NCBI RefSeq assembly: GCF_963678635.1
Contig: NC_087068.1
Location: 26,476,318-26,540,317, forward strand
Length of the DNA stretch: 64,000 nucleotides
Reading direction: 5' to 3'
From: Symsagittifera roscoffensis
Lineage: Eukaryota; Xenacoelomorpha; Acoela; Convolutidae
The notes below the pieces were generated by a model. It was not told the DNA's origin and searched no databases. It saw nothing but the letters and a program-made list of their open reading frames with translations. Of this stretch, positions 43,955 to 57,146 are shown in pieces; within the stretch, counting starts at the first letter, position 1, and each line of letters starts with the position of its first letter. The translations under genes were made by a program, and so were the position numbers.

Positions 43955-45442
43955 CTAAATATAAGGGGTGATTGTTTTGTAGACTTCGTAAATGTGGTGT
44001 AAGTATTGAATTTATTTTATTTTGTGGGGCGTCATTTGCATTTGGTGTTGTAGTTAGTTTTTTTTGTATTCTTTAATTTGGGCGTCAAGAAGGATTTTAA
44101 TAGTTAGGGTGCAAATAATTCCAAAAAATCCTGCAAATAAAATGCTTGCTACACTTTTGTTATTACTTGTGTGCGAATTGCACATGTGTTATATATATAT
44201 ATATATATTCCTTTTAATAGTGAGAAAAGAATTATGAAAAAGTGAACATTGCGTATAATATAGTCAATTTTTCTGAAAACATAGTAGGGCCAGCATAGAA
44301 AGGCTAGTTGTTCGTTTTCAAGATTGACAAAACTAAAAATAATAATTATTGAACTATCTTGTGGACAGTATTTTTCACTGTTAAGATAATTGTAATGCTT
44401 AATATCTTTAAAGTAACCGCTGTAATCTTGTGCGTTAATATCTGTTTCAGTGAGTTTTCGTAAGTTTTATTCAATTGACTGTCTTTGCATTGTATCCATT
44501 TTAGTGAGGAGAAGTTTTTAAGTTGTATGTCTGATCTGGAGTAAATACCTATTGATTGTAGATCTATGTTGGGGTTGCGGGCTATTGCGCGTATGCTTTT
44601 TGGTGAAAATTTGTTCAATGGTGGCATCAATAGAGGGTATGGGTTAAGAAGATAATTTTCATCTTCGTTTGTGCTTAACTGCACTACGTTGTGGCTAGTT
44701 TCAGATCCACAGGGAACAGCTGTATCCCAAAAATATGTACGTCGTGATAGTGTATCTACATATTATACTCTATTTTTATAGAACATATGTATTCGTTTGT
44801 AACATCTTTTATTTTCAAAAACATAGAGTGGTCAAAGAAATTTAGTCCATGTGTAATATCAAAGGAAATTTCTTTCATAATCGATGAAGTTTGATAAATT
44901 GCTTGATAATAGGTATCCTGCATATGGTATTTTTTAATACTGCTAAAGCGAGCGATTGTAGTATTTTTGTTCGTTCGAAATCACATAAACGATGGAGTGT
45001 TTCCAATTCGGTGAGTGACATTTCTTAAAAAATTATATTTATTTTATAGTCTAGTTTCATATCAAGGTGTTTATTGTTGTAGATTGCACCAAAAACGTGT
45101 TTTTTTTTATTAGTGAAAACTCTTGAAGTCGCGTACTATTTTTGTCTTGTGGAGAAAATTTTCCGCCATTTCTTGAAAAATTATATTTATTTTATAGTCT
45201 AGTTTCATATCAAGGTGTATATTGTTGTAGATTGCACCAAAAACGTGTTTTTTTTATTAGTGAAAGTTCTTGAAGTCGCGTACTATTTATGTCTCGTGGA
45301 AAAAATTTTCCGCCAGGATTTCCTGTGCTTTTCTAAAAGGTTACTGGGATGTAAGATTTTTCATCTTTTCGGGTTTCATATGGGTGTGGTGGGTCAAAAA
45401 TTAATTTCCTCTTTTCATGTCAAAGCCTTTTTTATTGTATTT
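43955..45442 (-). repeat. glycoprotein unit 1, internally deleted
   Basis: First unit of the array next to block M1. It keeps only the membrane-proximal half of the unit, lacking the 5' ~1.5 kb (the sequence jumps from gtattt at 45,442 to gcagttcgac). A 146-bp segment is tandemly doubled (about 45,021-45,166 and 45,167-45,312). An (AT)n tract at 44,190-44,208 replaces the atatac of other units. Confidence 0.85.
44040..45435 (-). pseudogene. glycoprotein-like gene, unit 1 (3' half only)
   Basis: The best piece is 44,346-44,684 (112 codons): NYLLNPYPLLMPPLNKFSPK, IARNPNIDLQSIGIYSRSDI and a hydrophobic end. The equivalent of the membrane anchor lies at 44,110-44,175. The signal peptide and ectodomain start are missing. 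Confidence 0.6.
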
Positions 45443-48410
45443 GCAGTTCGACATGTTGCTGAAGATGTTGATGGGAGTGATAGAGTTTCTGGCAAGAATA
45501 ACGAGGTTTTTGAAGAAATATTTATGTGTTTATTCACCAAAATGGGTTCACGTTGGGAAAGTGCTTGTGTCATTCAATGTTGGGACTAAATATAAGGGGT
45601 GATTGTTTTGCAGACTTCGTAAATGTGGTGTAAATACTGAATTTGTTTTATTTTGTGGGGCGTCATATGCATTTGGTGTTGTAGATAGTTTTTTTGTAGT
45701 CTCTAATTTGGGCGTCAAAAAGGATTTTAATAATTAAGGTGCAAATAATACCAAAAAATCCTGCAAATAAAATGCTTGCTACACTTTTATGATTAGTTGT
45801 GTGCGAATTGCACATGTGCTATATACATTCCATTTAATAGTGAGAAAATAATGATAAAAAATTAAACATTAAAATAAATATAAAATAAAATATAGTCAAT
45901 TTTACTGAAAACATGATAGGGCCATCATAGAAAGGCTAGTAGTTCGTTTTCAAAATTGACAAAACTAAAAATAACAATTGTTGAAATATCTTGTGGACAG
46001 TATTTTTCACTGTTAAGATAATTGTAATGCTTAATATCTTTAAAGTAACCGCTGTACTCTTGTGCGTAAATATCTGTTTCAGTGATTTTTTGTAAATTTT
46101 AGTCAATTGACTGTCTTTGCATTGTATCCGTTTTAGTGAGAACTCTTGAAATTTTTGTGTTTTAATGTGATGTTGTATGTCTGATCTGGAGTAAATACCT
46201 AATGATTGTAGATCTATGTTGCGGGCTATTGCGCGTATGTTTTTGGTGAAAATTTGTTCAATGGTGGCATCAATAGAGGGTATGGGTTAAAAAAATAATT
46301 TTCATCTTCGTTTGGGCTTAACTGCACTACGTTGTGGCTATTTTCAGATCCACAGGGAACAGCTGTATCCCAAAAATATGTACGTCGTGATAGTGTATCT
46401 ACATATTATACTCTATTTTTATAGAACATATGTATTCGTTTGTAACATCTTTTATTTTCAAAAACATAGAGTGGTCAAAGAAATTTAGTCCATGTGTAAT
46501 ATCAAAAGAAATTTCCTTCATAATCGATGAAGTTTGATAAATTGCTTGATAATAGGTATCCTGCATATGGTATTTTTTAATACTGCTAAAGCGAGCGATT
46601 GTAGTATTTTTGTTTGTTCGAAATCACATAAATGATGGAGTGTTTCCAATTCCGTGGGTGACATTTCTTGAAAAATTATATTTATTTTATAGTCTAGTTT
46701 CATATCAAGGTGTATATTGTTGTAGATTGCACCAAAAACGTGTTTTTTTTATTAGTGAAAGTTCTTGAAGTCGCGTACTATTTATGTCTCGTGGAAAAAA
46801 TTTTCCGCCAGGATTTCCTGTGCTTTTCTAAAAGGTTACTGGGATGTAAGATTTTTCATCTTTTCGGGTTTCATATGGGTGTGGTGGGTCAAAAATTAAT
46901 TTCCTCTTTTCATGTCAAAGCCTTTTTTATTGTATTTGACAAGAATTTTTGATTACTGTATCTTGAAAAATGGTTTGGGATATTCAAAAGCTACTTCTGC
47001 TTTAGGGTAAACTTGAAAACGTGTTTATTTATTTTCATTACCTTCGATGTTTTTATATTTTTGTCCTTGATTTTTTCAAAAGAGATTGATTCAATGAAAT
47101 GTTTTTGGTGGAACTTTATCACTCTTGCGCGAATTTTAACAATTTGAAAAGTGGTACTTGTGTCTTAGGAAACCGAACGATGGCTGCCCGTGTTAGAATA
47201 GTGGGATTGCAAAATACTTGATCATTTTTACAATGTAAGCGTATTCTTTGATACAGTATAGTATCTTCTTTTAAATTACGAGTTAGTTCCACTTTTTGTC
47301 ATTGAATTTTCCAATCAAAAACATTTTCTCTTGTTAGCTTTTGTTTTTTGTGCCAGCTTTACAATTTGATGGGTTATTAATTCTGATATACGTTATCCAG
47401 TTTTAGCATATAAGTCATAAGTTAAACGTCCGTATGCGCCGTGGTATGGATATTTATCGTCTAATTTAATCAGACCTTGGTGTCGTTCAAGTTCTGCGTG
47501 GTGAGCATGATGTGGGTAGGCTAGAAAAATTACCAGTTTTTGATTTGTAACTTTACTTATTGTTATTTTTATCGTTGTACTTGCTTGTTGCAATCTTCAA
47601 GATTAGGACGTAAAAGCTTATCAAATTCTACTTTATTTCAAAACTTCTATTTCCAATTGAGACTTGTGAACAATGTACTTTCTTTTCTGAGAATTTTGCG
47701 GTAAATTATATCCTGTTAGAAGTGTAGCCCGTGCTTTTGAGTAAAGTGTTGCTATTATATTTGCTGATTCGATGTCTAGTGGTTCGGATTCACTCTGTGT
47801 TACTCGATTTATTGCGTATTTATGTATTCTTTTTTATTGGTTTTCTTCACAATCATAGTGTGTAAACAGGAGGTCTTGTGGTCCTGATCGAGGGAAAGGA
47901 TTTTGATTGGATGTGGTTTCTGAAAGTATAAGAGGGGAAAAGGTTTGGAGAAAGAAAAGTTTTAAAACATACTTGTGTTTGATAATCCTGAAAAGGGATT
48001 ATGGAATGTAATACAGCCAATGGTCTTTTTTATATATCTATCGTATTTATAGATAACTTCTGTTGTGATAAGTGTAGGTTCAAGGATTGAGCTGTTATTT
48101 TTGGTGGAGATAGTGGTAGTGGATGATGAACTAATTTATTTAATTTAACTGTTAGTTCAAATTTAAGGGTTGAGTTATGTTGAGTAAGGATTTTGATGTT
48201 TTGTTCCTGTATTTTTTTGTGGATGTCGTGTCTGTATTGTAATCGGTTTAGAGCCCCATTATGTAGTCGATTACTATCGAGGTGTTGGCCAAAAAAGAGA
48301 GGGGTGCTACAAATGTATTCCAATCCAGTCGTAAAGGTATTCTAGTACTTAGAAGCTCACGATAACGATCATCTAAGTCATCAGGGAAATTTTAAGGAAA
48401 TGTAGTTTTT
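45443..48410 (-). repeat. glycoprotein unit 2 (complete, ~2.97 kb)
   Basis: Full tandem unit; the next begins at the same motif (gcagttcgac) at 48,411. Differences from unit 3 are few. Confidence 0.9.
45650..47995 (-). pseudogene. viral envelope-glycoprotein-like gene, unit 2
   Basis: A ~2.3-kb minus-strand gene broken by many frameshifts. Landmarks from the 5' end: a signal-peptide-like run (FLQTFSP near 47,950), a DCEEN block, TQCESEPLDIESANIIATLY, LAYPHHAHHAELERHQGLIK with YPYHGAYGRLTYD (47,393-47,593), CNPTILTRAAIV, MSPTELETLHHLCDFEQTKI (46,518-46,703), a membrane anchor (about 45,735-45,790) and a short tail. Signal, Cys-containing ectodomain, anchor and tail define a type I membrane glycoprotein. 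The arrangement recalls class III fusion glycoproteins (chuvirus/herpesvirus gB type) often captured by animal genomes, but this family call is tentative. Confidence 0.55.
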
Positions 48411-51363
48411 GCAGTTCGACATGTTTCTGAAGATGTTGATGGGAGTGATAGAGTTTCTGGCAAGAATAACGAGGTTTTTGAGGAAATATTTATGTGTTTA
48501 TTCACCAAAATGGGTTCACGTTGGGAAAGTGCTTGTGTCATTCAATGTTGGGACTAAATATAAGGGGTGATTGTTTTGCAGACTTCGTAAATGTGGTGTA
48601 AATATTGACTTTGTTTTTTTTTGTGGGGCGTCATATGCATTTGGTGTTGTAGATAGTTTTTTGGTAGTCTCTAATTTGGGCGTCAAAAAGGATTTTAATA
48701 ATTAAGGTGCAAATAATTCCAAAAATCCTGCAAATAAAATGCTTGCTACACTTTTATGATTACTTGTGTGCGAATTGCACATGTGTTATATACATTCCTT
48801 TTAATAGTGAGAAAACAATTATAAAAAATTAAACATTGCGTATAATATAGTCAATTTTCTGAAAACATGGTAGGGCCATCATAGAAAGGCTAGTAGTTCG
48901 TTTTCAAAATTGACAAAACTAAAAATATTAATTGTTGAAATATCTTGTGGACAGTGTTTTTCACTGTTAAGATAATTGTAATGCTTAATATCTTTAAAGT
49001 AACCGCTGTAATCTTGTGCGTAAATATCTGTTTCAGTGATTTTTTGTAAATTTTAGTCAATTGACTGTCTTTGCATTGTATCCGTTTTAGTGAGAACTCT
49101 TGAAATTTTTGTGTTTTAATGTGATGTTGTATGTCTGATCTGGAGTAAATACCTAATGATTGTAGATCTATGTTGCGCGCTATTGCGCGTATGCTTTTGG
49201 TGAAAATTTGTTCAATGGTGGCATCAATAGAGGGTATGGGTTAAGAAAATAATTTTCATCTTCGTTTGGGCTTAACTGCACTACGTTGTGGCTATTTTCA
49301 GATCCACAGGGAACAGCTGTATCCCAAAAATATGTACGTCGTGATAGTGTATCTACATATTATACTCTATTTTTATAGAACATATGTATTCGTTTGTAAC
49401 ATCTTTTATTTTCAAAAACATAGAGTGGTCAAAGAAATTTAGTCCATGTGTAATATCAAAAGAAATTTCCTTCATAATCGATGAAGTTTGATAAATTGCT
49501 TGATAATAGGTATCCTGCATATGGTATTTTTTAATACTGCTTAAGCGAGCGATTGTAGTGTTTTTGTTCGTTCGAAATCACATAAACGATGGAGTGTTTC
49601 CAATTCCGTGGGTGACATTTCTTGAAAAATTATATTTATTTTATAGTCTAGTTTCATATCAAGGTGTACATTGTTGTAGATTGCACCAAAAACGTGTTTT
49701 TTTTATTAGTGAAAGTTCTCGAAGTCGCGTACTATTTATGTCTCGTGGAAAAAATTTTCCGCCAGGATTTCCTATGCTTTTCTAAAAGGTTACTGGGATG
49801 TAAGATTTTTCATCTTTTCGGGTTTCATATGGGTGTGGTGGGTCAAAAGTTAATTTCCTCGTTTCATGTCAAAGCCTTTTTATTGTATTTGACAAGAATT
49901 TTTGATTACTGTATCTTGAAAAATGGTTTGGGATATTCAAAAGCTACTTCTGCTTTAGGGTAAACTTGAAAACGTGTTTATTTATTTTCATTACCTTCGA
50001 TGTTTTTATATTTTTGTCCTTGATTTTTTCAAAAGAGATTGATTCAATGAAATGTTTTTGGTGGAATTTTATCACTCTTGCGCGAATTTTAACAATTTGA
50101 AAAGTGGTACTTATGTCTTAGGAAACCGAACGATGGCTGCCCGTGTTAGAATAGTGGGATTGCAAAATACTTGATCATTTTTACAATGTAAGCGTATTCC
50201 TTGATACAGTATAGTATCTTCTTTTAAATTACGAGTTAGTTCCACTTTTTGTCATTGAATTTTCCAATCAAAAACATTTTCTCTTGTTAGCTTTTGTTTT
50301 TTGTGCCAGCTTTACAATTTGATGGGTTATTAATTCTGATATACGTTATCCAGTTTTAGCATATAAGTCATAAGTTAAACGTCCGTATGCGCCGTGGTAT
50401 GGATATTTATCGTCTAATTTAATCAGACCTTGGTGTCGTTCAAGTTCTGCGTGGTGAGCATGATGTGGGTAGGCTAGAAAAATTACCAGTTTTTGATTTG
50501 TAACTTTACTTATTGTTATTTTTATCGTTGTACTTGGTTGTTGCAATCTTCAAGATTAAGACGTAAAAGCTTATCAAATTCTACTTTATTTCAAAACTTC
50601 TATTTCCAATTGAGACTTGTGAACAATGTACTTTCTTTTCTGAGAATTTTGCGGTAAATTATATCCTGTTAGAAGTGTAGCCCGTGCTTTTGAGTAAAGT
50701 GTTGCTATTATATTTGCTGATTCGATGTCTAGTGGTTCGGATTCACACTGTGTTACTCGATTTATTGCGTATTTATGTATTCTTTTTTATTGGTTTTCTT
50801 CACAATCATAGTGTGTAAACAGGAGGTCTTGTGGTCCTGATCGAGGGAAAGGGTTTTGATTGGATGTGGTTTCTGAAAGTATAAGAGGGGAAAAGGTTTG
50901 GAGAAAGAAAAGTTTTAAAACATACTTGTGTTTGATAATCCTGAAAATAGATTATGGAATGTAATACAGCCAATGGTCTTTTTTATATATCTATCGTATT
51001 TATAGATAACTTCTGTTGTGATAAGTGGAGGTTCAAGGATTGAGCTGTTATTTTTGGTGGAGATAGTGGTAGTGGATGATGAACTAATTTATTTAATTTA
51101 ACTGTTAGTTCAAATTTAAGGGTTGAGTTATGTTGAGTAAGGATTTAGATGTTTTGTTCCTGTATTTTTTTGTGGATGTCGTGTCTGTATTGTAATCGGT
51201 TTAGAGCCCCATTATGTAGTCGATTACTATCGAGGTGTTGGCCAAAAAAGGGAGGGGTGCTACAAATGTATTCCAATCCAGTCGTAAAGGTATTCTAGTA
51301 CTTAGAAGCTCACGATAACGATCATCTAAGTCATCAGGGAAATTTTAAGGAAATGTAGTTTTT
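48411..51363 (-). repeat. glycoprotein unit 3 (complete, 2,953 bp)
   Basis: Full tandem unit, nearly identical to unit 2, bounded by gcagttcgac at 48,411 and 51,364. Confidence 0.9.
48600..50945 (-). pseudogene. viral envelope-glycoprotein-like gene, unit 3
   Basis: Same landmarks as unit 2: signal-like hydrophobic run near 50,890-50,945, the PHHAHHAELERHQ block at 50,346-50,546, and the membrane anchor near 48,700-48,770. Frameshifts fall at largely the same places as in unit 2, so the gene was already broken before these two units were copied from one another. Confidence 0.55.
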
Positions 51364-54172
51364 GCAGTTCGACATGTTTCTGAAGATGTTGATGGGAGTG
51401 ATAGAGTTTCTGGCAAGAATAACGAGGTTTTTGAGGAAATATTTATGTGTTTATTCACCAAAATGGGTTCACGTTGGGAAAGTGCTTGTGTCATTCAATG
51501 TTGGGACTAAATATAAGGGGTGATTGTTTTGCAGACTTCGTAAATGTGGTGTAAATATTGACTTTGTTTTATTTTGTGGGGCGTCATATGCATTTGGTGT
51601 TGTAGATAGTTTTTTTGTAGTCTCTAATTTGGGCGTCAAAAAGGATTTTAATAATTAAGGTGCAAATAATTCCAAAAATCCTGCAAATAAAATGCTTGCT
51701 ACACTTTTATGATTACTTGTGTGCGAATTGCACATGTGTTATATACATTCCTTTTAATAGTGAGAAAACAATTATAAAAAATAAACATTGCGTATAATAT
51801 AGTCAATTTTCTGAAAACATGGTAGGGCCATCATAGAAAGGCTAGTAGTTCGTTTTCAAAATTGACAAAACTAAAAATATTAATTGTTGAAATATCTTGT
51901 GGACAGTGTTTTTCACTGTTAAGATAATTGTAATGCTTAATATCTTTAAAGTAACCGCTGTAATCTTGTGCGTAAATATCTGTTTCTGTGATTTTTTGTA
52001 AATTTTAGTCAATTGACTGTCTTTGCATTGTATCCGTTTTAGTGAGAAGTTCTTGAATTTTTGAGTTCTAATGTGATGTTGTATGTGTGATCTGGAGTAA
52101 ATACTTAATGATTGTAGATCTATGTTGCGGGCTATTGCGCGTATGCTTTTTTTGTGAAAATTTGTTCAATGATGGCATCAATAGAGGGTATGGGGGTAAA
52201 AAGATAATTTTTATCTTCGTTTGGGCTTAACTGCACTACGTTGTGGCTATTTTCAGATCCATAGGGGACAGCTGTATCCCAAAAGTATGTACGTCGTGAT
52301 AGTGTATCTACATAGTATACTCTATTTTTATAGAACATAGGGATTCGTTTGTAACATCTTTTATCTTCAAAAACATAGAGTGGTCAAAGAAATTTAGTCC
52401 ATGTGTAATATCAAAGGAAGTTTCCTTCATAATCGATGAAGTTTGATAAATTGCTTGATAATAGGTGTCCGGCATATGGTATTTCTTAATACTGCTAAAG
52501 TGAGCGATTGTAATATTTTGTTCGTTCGAAATCACATAAGCGATGGAGTGTTTCCAATTCCGTGGGTGACATTTCTTGAAAAATAATACTTATTTTACAG
52601 TCTAGTTTCATATCAAGGTGTACATTATTGTAGATTGCACCAAAAACGTGTTTTTTTTTATTAGTGAAAGTTCTTGAAGTCGCGTTATATTTTTGTCTTG
52701 TTGAAAAAATTTTCCGCCAGGATTTCCTATGCTTTTCTAAAATGTTACTGGGATGTAAGATTTTTCATCTTGTCGGTTTTCATATGGGTGTGCTGGGTCA
52801 AAAATTAATTTCCTCTTTTCATGTTAAAGCCTTTTTTGTATTTGACAAGAATTTCTGATTACTGTGTCTTGAAAAGTGGTTTGGGATATTCAAAAGCTAC
52901 TTCTGCTTTAGGGTAAACTTGAAAACGTGTTTATTTATTTTCAATACCTTCGAAGTTTTTATATTTTTGTCCCTGAATTTTTCAAAAGAGATTGATTCAA
53001 GGAAATGTTTTTGGTAGAATTTTATCGTTATTGCGTGAATTTTAACAACTTGAAACGTGGTGCTTGTGTCTTAGGAAACCAAACGATGGCTGCCCGAGTT
53101 AGAATAAGGGGATTGCAATATACTTGATCATTTTTACAAGGTAAGCGTATTCCTTGATACAGTATAGTATCGTCTTTTAAATTACGAGTTAGTTGCACTT
53201 TTTGTAATTGACTTTTCCAATCAAAAACATTTTCTCTTGGTAGCTTTTGTTTTTTGTGCCAGCTTTACAATTTTATGGGTTATTAATTCTGATATACGTT
53301 ATCCAGTTTTAGCATATAATCATAAGTTAAACGTCCGTATGCGCCGTGGTATGGATATTTATCGTCTAATTTAATAAGACCTTGGTGTCGTTCAAGTTCT
53401 GCTTGGTGAGCATGATGTGGGTAGGCTGGAAAATTTACCAGTTTTCGATTTGTATCTTTACTTATTGTTATTTTTAATCGTTGTACTTGGTTGTTGCAAT
53501 CTTCAAGATTAAGACGTAAAAGCTTATCAAATTCTACTTTATTTCAAAATTTCTATTTCCCATTGAGACTTGTGAACAATGTATTGTCTTTTCTGAGAAT
53601 TTTGCGGTAAATTATATCCTGTTAGAAGTGTAGCTCGTGCTTTTGAGTAAAGTGTTGCTATTTTATTTGCTGATTCGGTGTCTAGTGTTTCGGATTCACA
53701 CTGTGTTACTTGATTTATTGCGTATTTATGTATTCTTTTTCATTGGTTTTCGTCACAATCATAGTGTGTAACCAGGAGGTCTTGTGGTCCTGATCGAGGG
53801 AAAGGATTTTGATTGGATGTGGTTATTGAAAGTACAAGAGGGGAAAAAGTTTGGAAAAAGAAAAGTTTTAAAACATATTTGTGTTTGATAATCCTGAAAA
53901 GGTATTATGGAATGTAATATAGCCAATGGTCTTTTTAAAATATCTATCGTACTTATAGATAACTTCTGTTGTAATAAGTGGAGGTTCAAGGGTTGAACTG
54001 TTATATTTGGTGGAGATAGTGGTAGTGGATGATGGACTAATGTATTTAATTTACTTGTTATTTCAAATTTAAGGGTTGAGTTATGTTGAGTAAGGAATTA
54101 GATGTTATGTTCCTGTATATCTTTGTGGATGTCGTGTCTGTATTGTAATCGGTTTAGAGCCCCATTATGTCG
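51364..54172 (-). repeat. glycoprotein unit 4, truncated by block M2
   Basis: The unit runs to 'ccattatgtcgatta' (about 54,172), where the sequence switches to the start of block M copy 2. About 150 bases of the unit's 5' end are lost. It is more diverged from units 2 and 3 than they are from each other. Confidence 0.88.
51560..53900 (-). pseudogene. viral envelope-glycoprotein-like gene, unit 4
   Basis: Holds the longer open pieces 52,308-52,535 (HFSSIKKYHMPDTYYQAIYQ, LNFFDHSMFL) and 52,132-52,338 (NRVYYVDTLSRRTYFWDTAV), which run on from one another in adjacent frames and show the best-preserved ectodomain block. The signal-like region lies near 53,850-53,900 and the anchor near 51,650-51,720. 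Still broken by frameshifts. Confidence 0.55.
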
Positions 54173-54708
54173 ATTATTTTTCAGTTTACTCAAGTGCAGT
54201 GACTCTTTTTCCGAATGTCTGTTGGCTACTTTTTTTTCTAAATTTAGGCAATGGTAATGATCATAAATAATGATGCTTATTACGTACAGATCCTTGTGTT
54301 GAATATACGCAAAAATTGCTGGAATTATATTTTTTGGCATTTGATTGAATTTCATCAAAAAAGTGCCAATCATAAATTGTTCTGGAGTTTCAAAACTTTA
54401 AGGCCATCTATTTTTAGGTTTTAACCTCGGAAGCATATCTCAAAGCTACTGATTTTTTTCTGTTTCCTTGCGTTCTATGACAAATTTCATTACTGTGCAA
54501 GTGCTGTTTCAGCTCCGGTCAGGTGTGATATCAGTAAAAACAATAACAATTGTGAGGTACTATATCATTGTGGAACACCACTAATTCAAAGAAATATTAA
54601 GATGAATTTAAGTTATACAATCAGCAGCAAAAAAAATAGCACTCCCTAGATCGAATCTACAATCTTTGCACCCAATCTACCTCCATTTAGCTCAGGACCA
54701 CTACTAAG

Positions 54709-55014
54709 CAGGGGCAGATACGTCGATAAAATTGACTTTCTGAGCTCTCCCAAATCATTCTACAGGCCCTTTTGGACCGCGTGTTTAAAAGAACAGACTT
54801 GAAAATGCGTTTTAGTATCTTTTTTGTAAAACTTGAACAAAAAATCAAGTTTTTGGCGTGCGCTCTCCTCTCTAAATTAGTAAAACGTGGCGTCAAAGCG
54901 CCTTCAGAAAAACTATATGGTCAAATAGCCGAAAATGGATATCTCAAAACAAAACAAAGGGGACCCTTTGGATGGGAATGGGGTCGAATCGCTGAGGAGC
55001 TAAATCCGCTACTG
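54709..55014. mobile_element. 306-bp hAT-like MITE candidate (copy in block M2)
   Basis: Same ends and length as 39,814-40,119; it arrived here with block M rather than by a separate insertion. Confidence 0.35.
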
Positions 55015-57146
55015 CTCAGTAAATTCAAAAGCATGCTAAGTAAATTGTAGATTTCAGAGAAGCGTACTGAGTTTAAGTCCGGCCCGGCTAACTCATAGAG
55101 TAATTTCAGATGAAGAACACAGTCTGTTCGTCACACTGTTCGTCATGCATCTTATTTTCGGCCGGATAGATTCGTGCAACTTCTTATTCTAATACCAATC
55201 TTAATCTTACTCTTATCTATCCTAGTCGCAATAGATCTAGTGCATACGGGTATTTGCGGGTTAGGTTTCTGGAACTTGTTCAAAAGGAGAACAACTGACT
55301 TATTAAAATTTATTCACTGTCTTCTAAAAAGTGTTCTGGAGCTGAAGTTTCAGCACTACAAAAAATTGAGTGTTAATTATGGATCATGATTCGTTAGTGA
55401 TAAATACTTCATAGTGATAGTTTATCAAGAATGTAATTGGTTTATAAAAACTAGTTGTAAACTGATTCCAACCATCCGGGGTTCAGAGAATTTTAGTTTC
55501 TAAATTGTTTATTGTAATGAAGGATGGATGGAGAGATTTTTGTTCTTCGAAGTAGTTTACTTTTGAGCGAATGAAGCAGTGACTGCGTGAAGAAAGGAGA
55601 GGTTTAGTTATTTCCTAGAGAAGGATTGCAGTTGTTCGTGTTCCAGAAGTGGGTCTTGTCTCAATGTAGATCATCTTGAGTGATTGTGTCGAGATCTCAG
55701 ATGGATGTAATGATATGTTGATTTCGTTAAGCTAGAGCGAGACTACGTACAAGATGAAGTTTTGACTTTTCTGTGTGAAGTGCTTGGTGACTCGAATCCG
55801 TATGTGAGGTCCACTTCGAGTTGACCCTTGTTATTCTTCAATGGTCTTTTGTTACAGTTTTGGGTCCATACTTTAAATCCTATGAGGGTTGCGACTACGG
55901 CAGCAAACCAATAGATTTGCCATTCCTGGGTTGGAATGTAGTCGAGTTTTCATCTCCTTTTGATGCTCGTTCCGTTTGCTCTGAGAAATTTTTTTACAAT
56001 TGCATATTTAAATCTATATCTTGTTACTCAGATCAATTTTAGTCATGATGTTTTTTAGTTATTTTCGCGAAAGCGTTATCTAGTTCGGTTATTTTAAAGA
56101 TTCGCTCACCCTAGAGCAACTCGTCAAAAATAGAACTTGGGTCATAAGCGTGGTGTAGAGCAGTGGGCTTGGCCGGCTATAGAGTGTGCTCAGGACATCC
56201 TACTGGTTGGTGAGGGAAGCGATGGAGTATATTTTTACCGCCTCTTTGAGCAGAGACCCTTTTTGCGTTCAACTTTTTGTTCTTTTTTATCATTTGTTTT
56301 TTCTCTTTTCCATTTTTGGTTGTGTCTTTTGTCTTTTTTTTCAAAAACTGATTATTTTGATTTGGGTTTTTTCTTTTGACATTTTGGTGTTTCAAGTGGT
56401 TTTATTAAAACTTTAAACTGGGTTGCAAAAAAAATGTATCCAGTTTGAATCCGGGTTAATCTGGTCTTAATAACCTTGGAATTGTTTTTAGATGCCGTTG
56501 GCTTTGTCGTGTTGGTAAGCTGCGTTGGTTAGTTTAAGCTTACTCTTAATTCTTTCCAACCGGGTTAAGGGAAAGTTTGAAACGCGGTAAATTAAGTTAG
56601 AGTGGTTAACATTTAGATTTGAAACTTGAATTCATCTATTTAACATTTCTACGTAAGTGAGTTGTGCGAGTTTGGTGAAAAGAGTGTAAATTGTGGGCGA
56701 GTAAAGGACAATATTTAACTTTTCAAACAAAGCTCAAATAAAAAGGTTAGTTTTCCTGTAATTTATATTCATTTAGAGTCATCAGTTTATGGCATTTGTG
56801 AGAAAATTTACTGCTTTAAATTATTTACTTCATTGTTAAACAGAATCTTTAAAAGCTAGAAAAAAGTTTGGTGACTTTTAATTTTGGTTTTGTTTTTTTT
56901 ACGTGAATGATCGTTGAAATCTCAAAAAGAAAATGAGAATTACGTGTAAGAATTGTAAGTGTTTTTTGTTTTGTTTGTTAGTTAAAATAATAAACTCATA
57001 TTTGAAAAGGTTGTTCATTGGGGGAAACCAATGGGAGAAGTTAGTTCTTTTTGTGCCTGATATAACGAAGAGTTTTGCAAGCATGCGGATTAATTTTTAA
57101 TGCAAAGCAGAGGCCAGAAAATTTCCAGCGCTCTGATGGTGTTAGC

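Larger units (their letters stand above)
39290..43955. repeat. higher-order repeat block M, copy 1
   Basis: Matches 54,172-58,950 in the same orientation with small indels. It contains a non-coding ~2.9-kb part (39,309-42,202) and minus-strand ORFs (42,203-43,750). On its right it joins the glycoprotein-unit array. In the minus-strand direction the order is array, ORFs, non-coding part, which would suit a 3' untranslated region, but no LTR pair or integrase was found. Confidence 0.88.

Noticed and set aside
45215-45589. Plus-strand ORF MYIVVDCTKNVFFLLVK... repeated across the array
   Set aside because: It is antisense to the glycoprotein-like gene, Phe/Val/Leu-rich, and changes length between units; best seen as a shadow.
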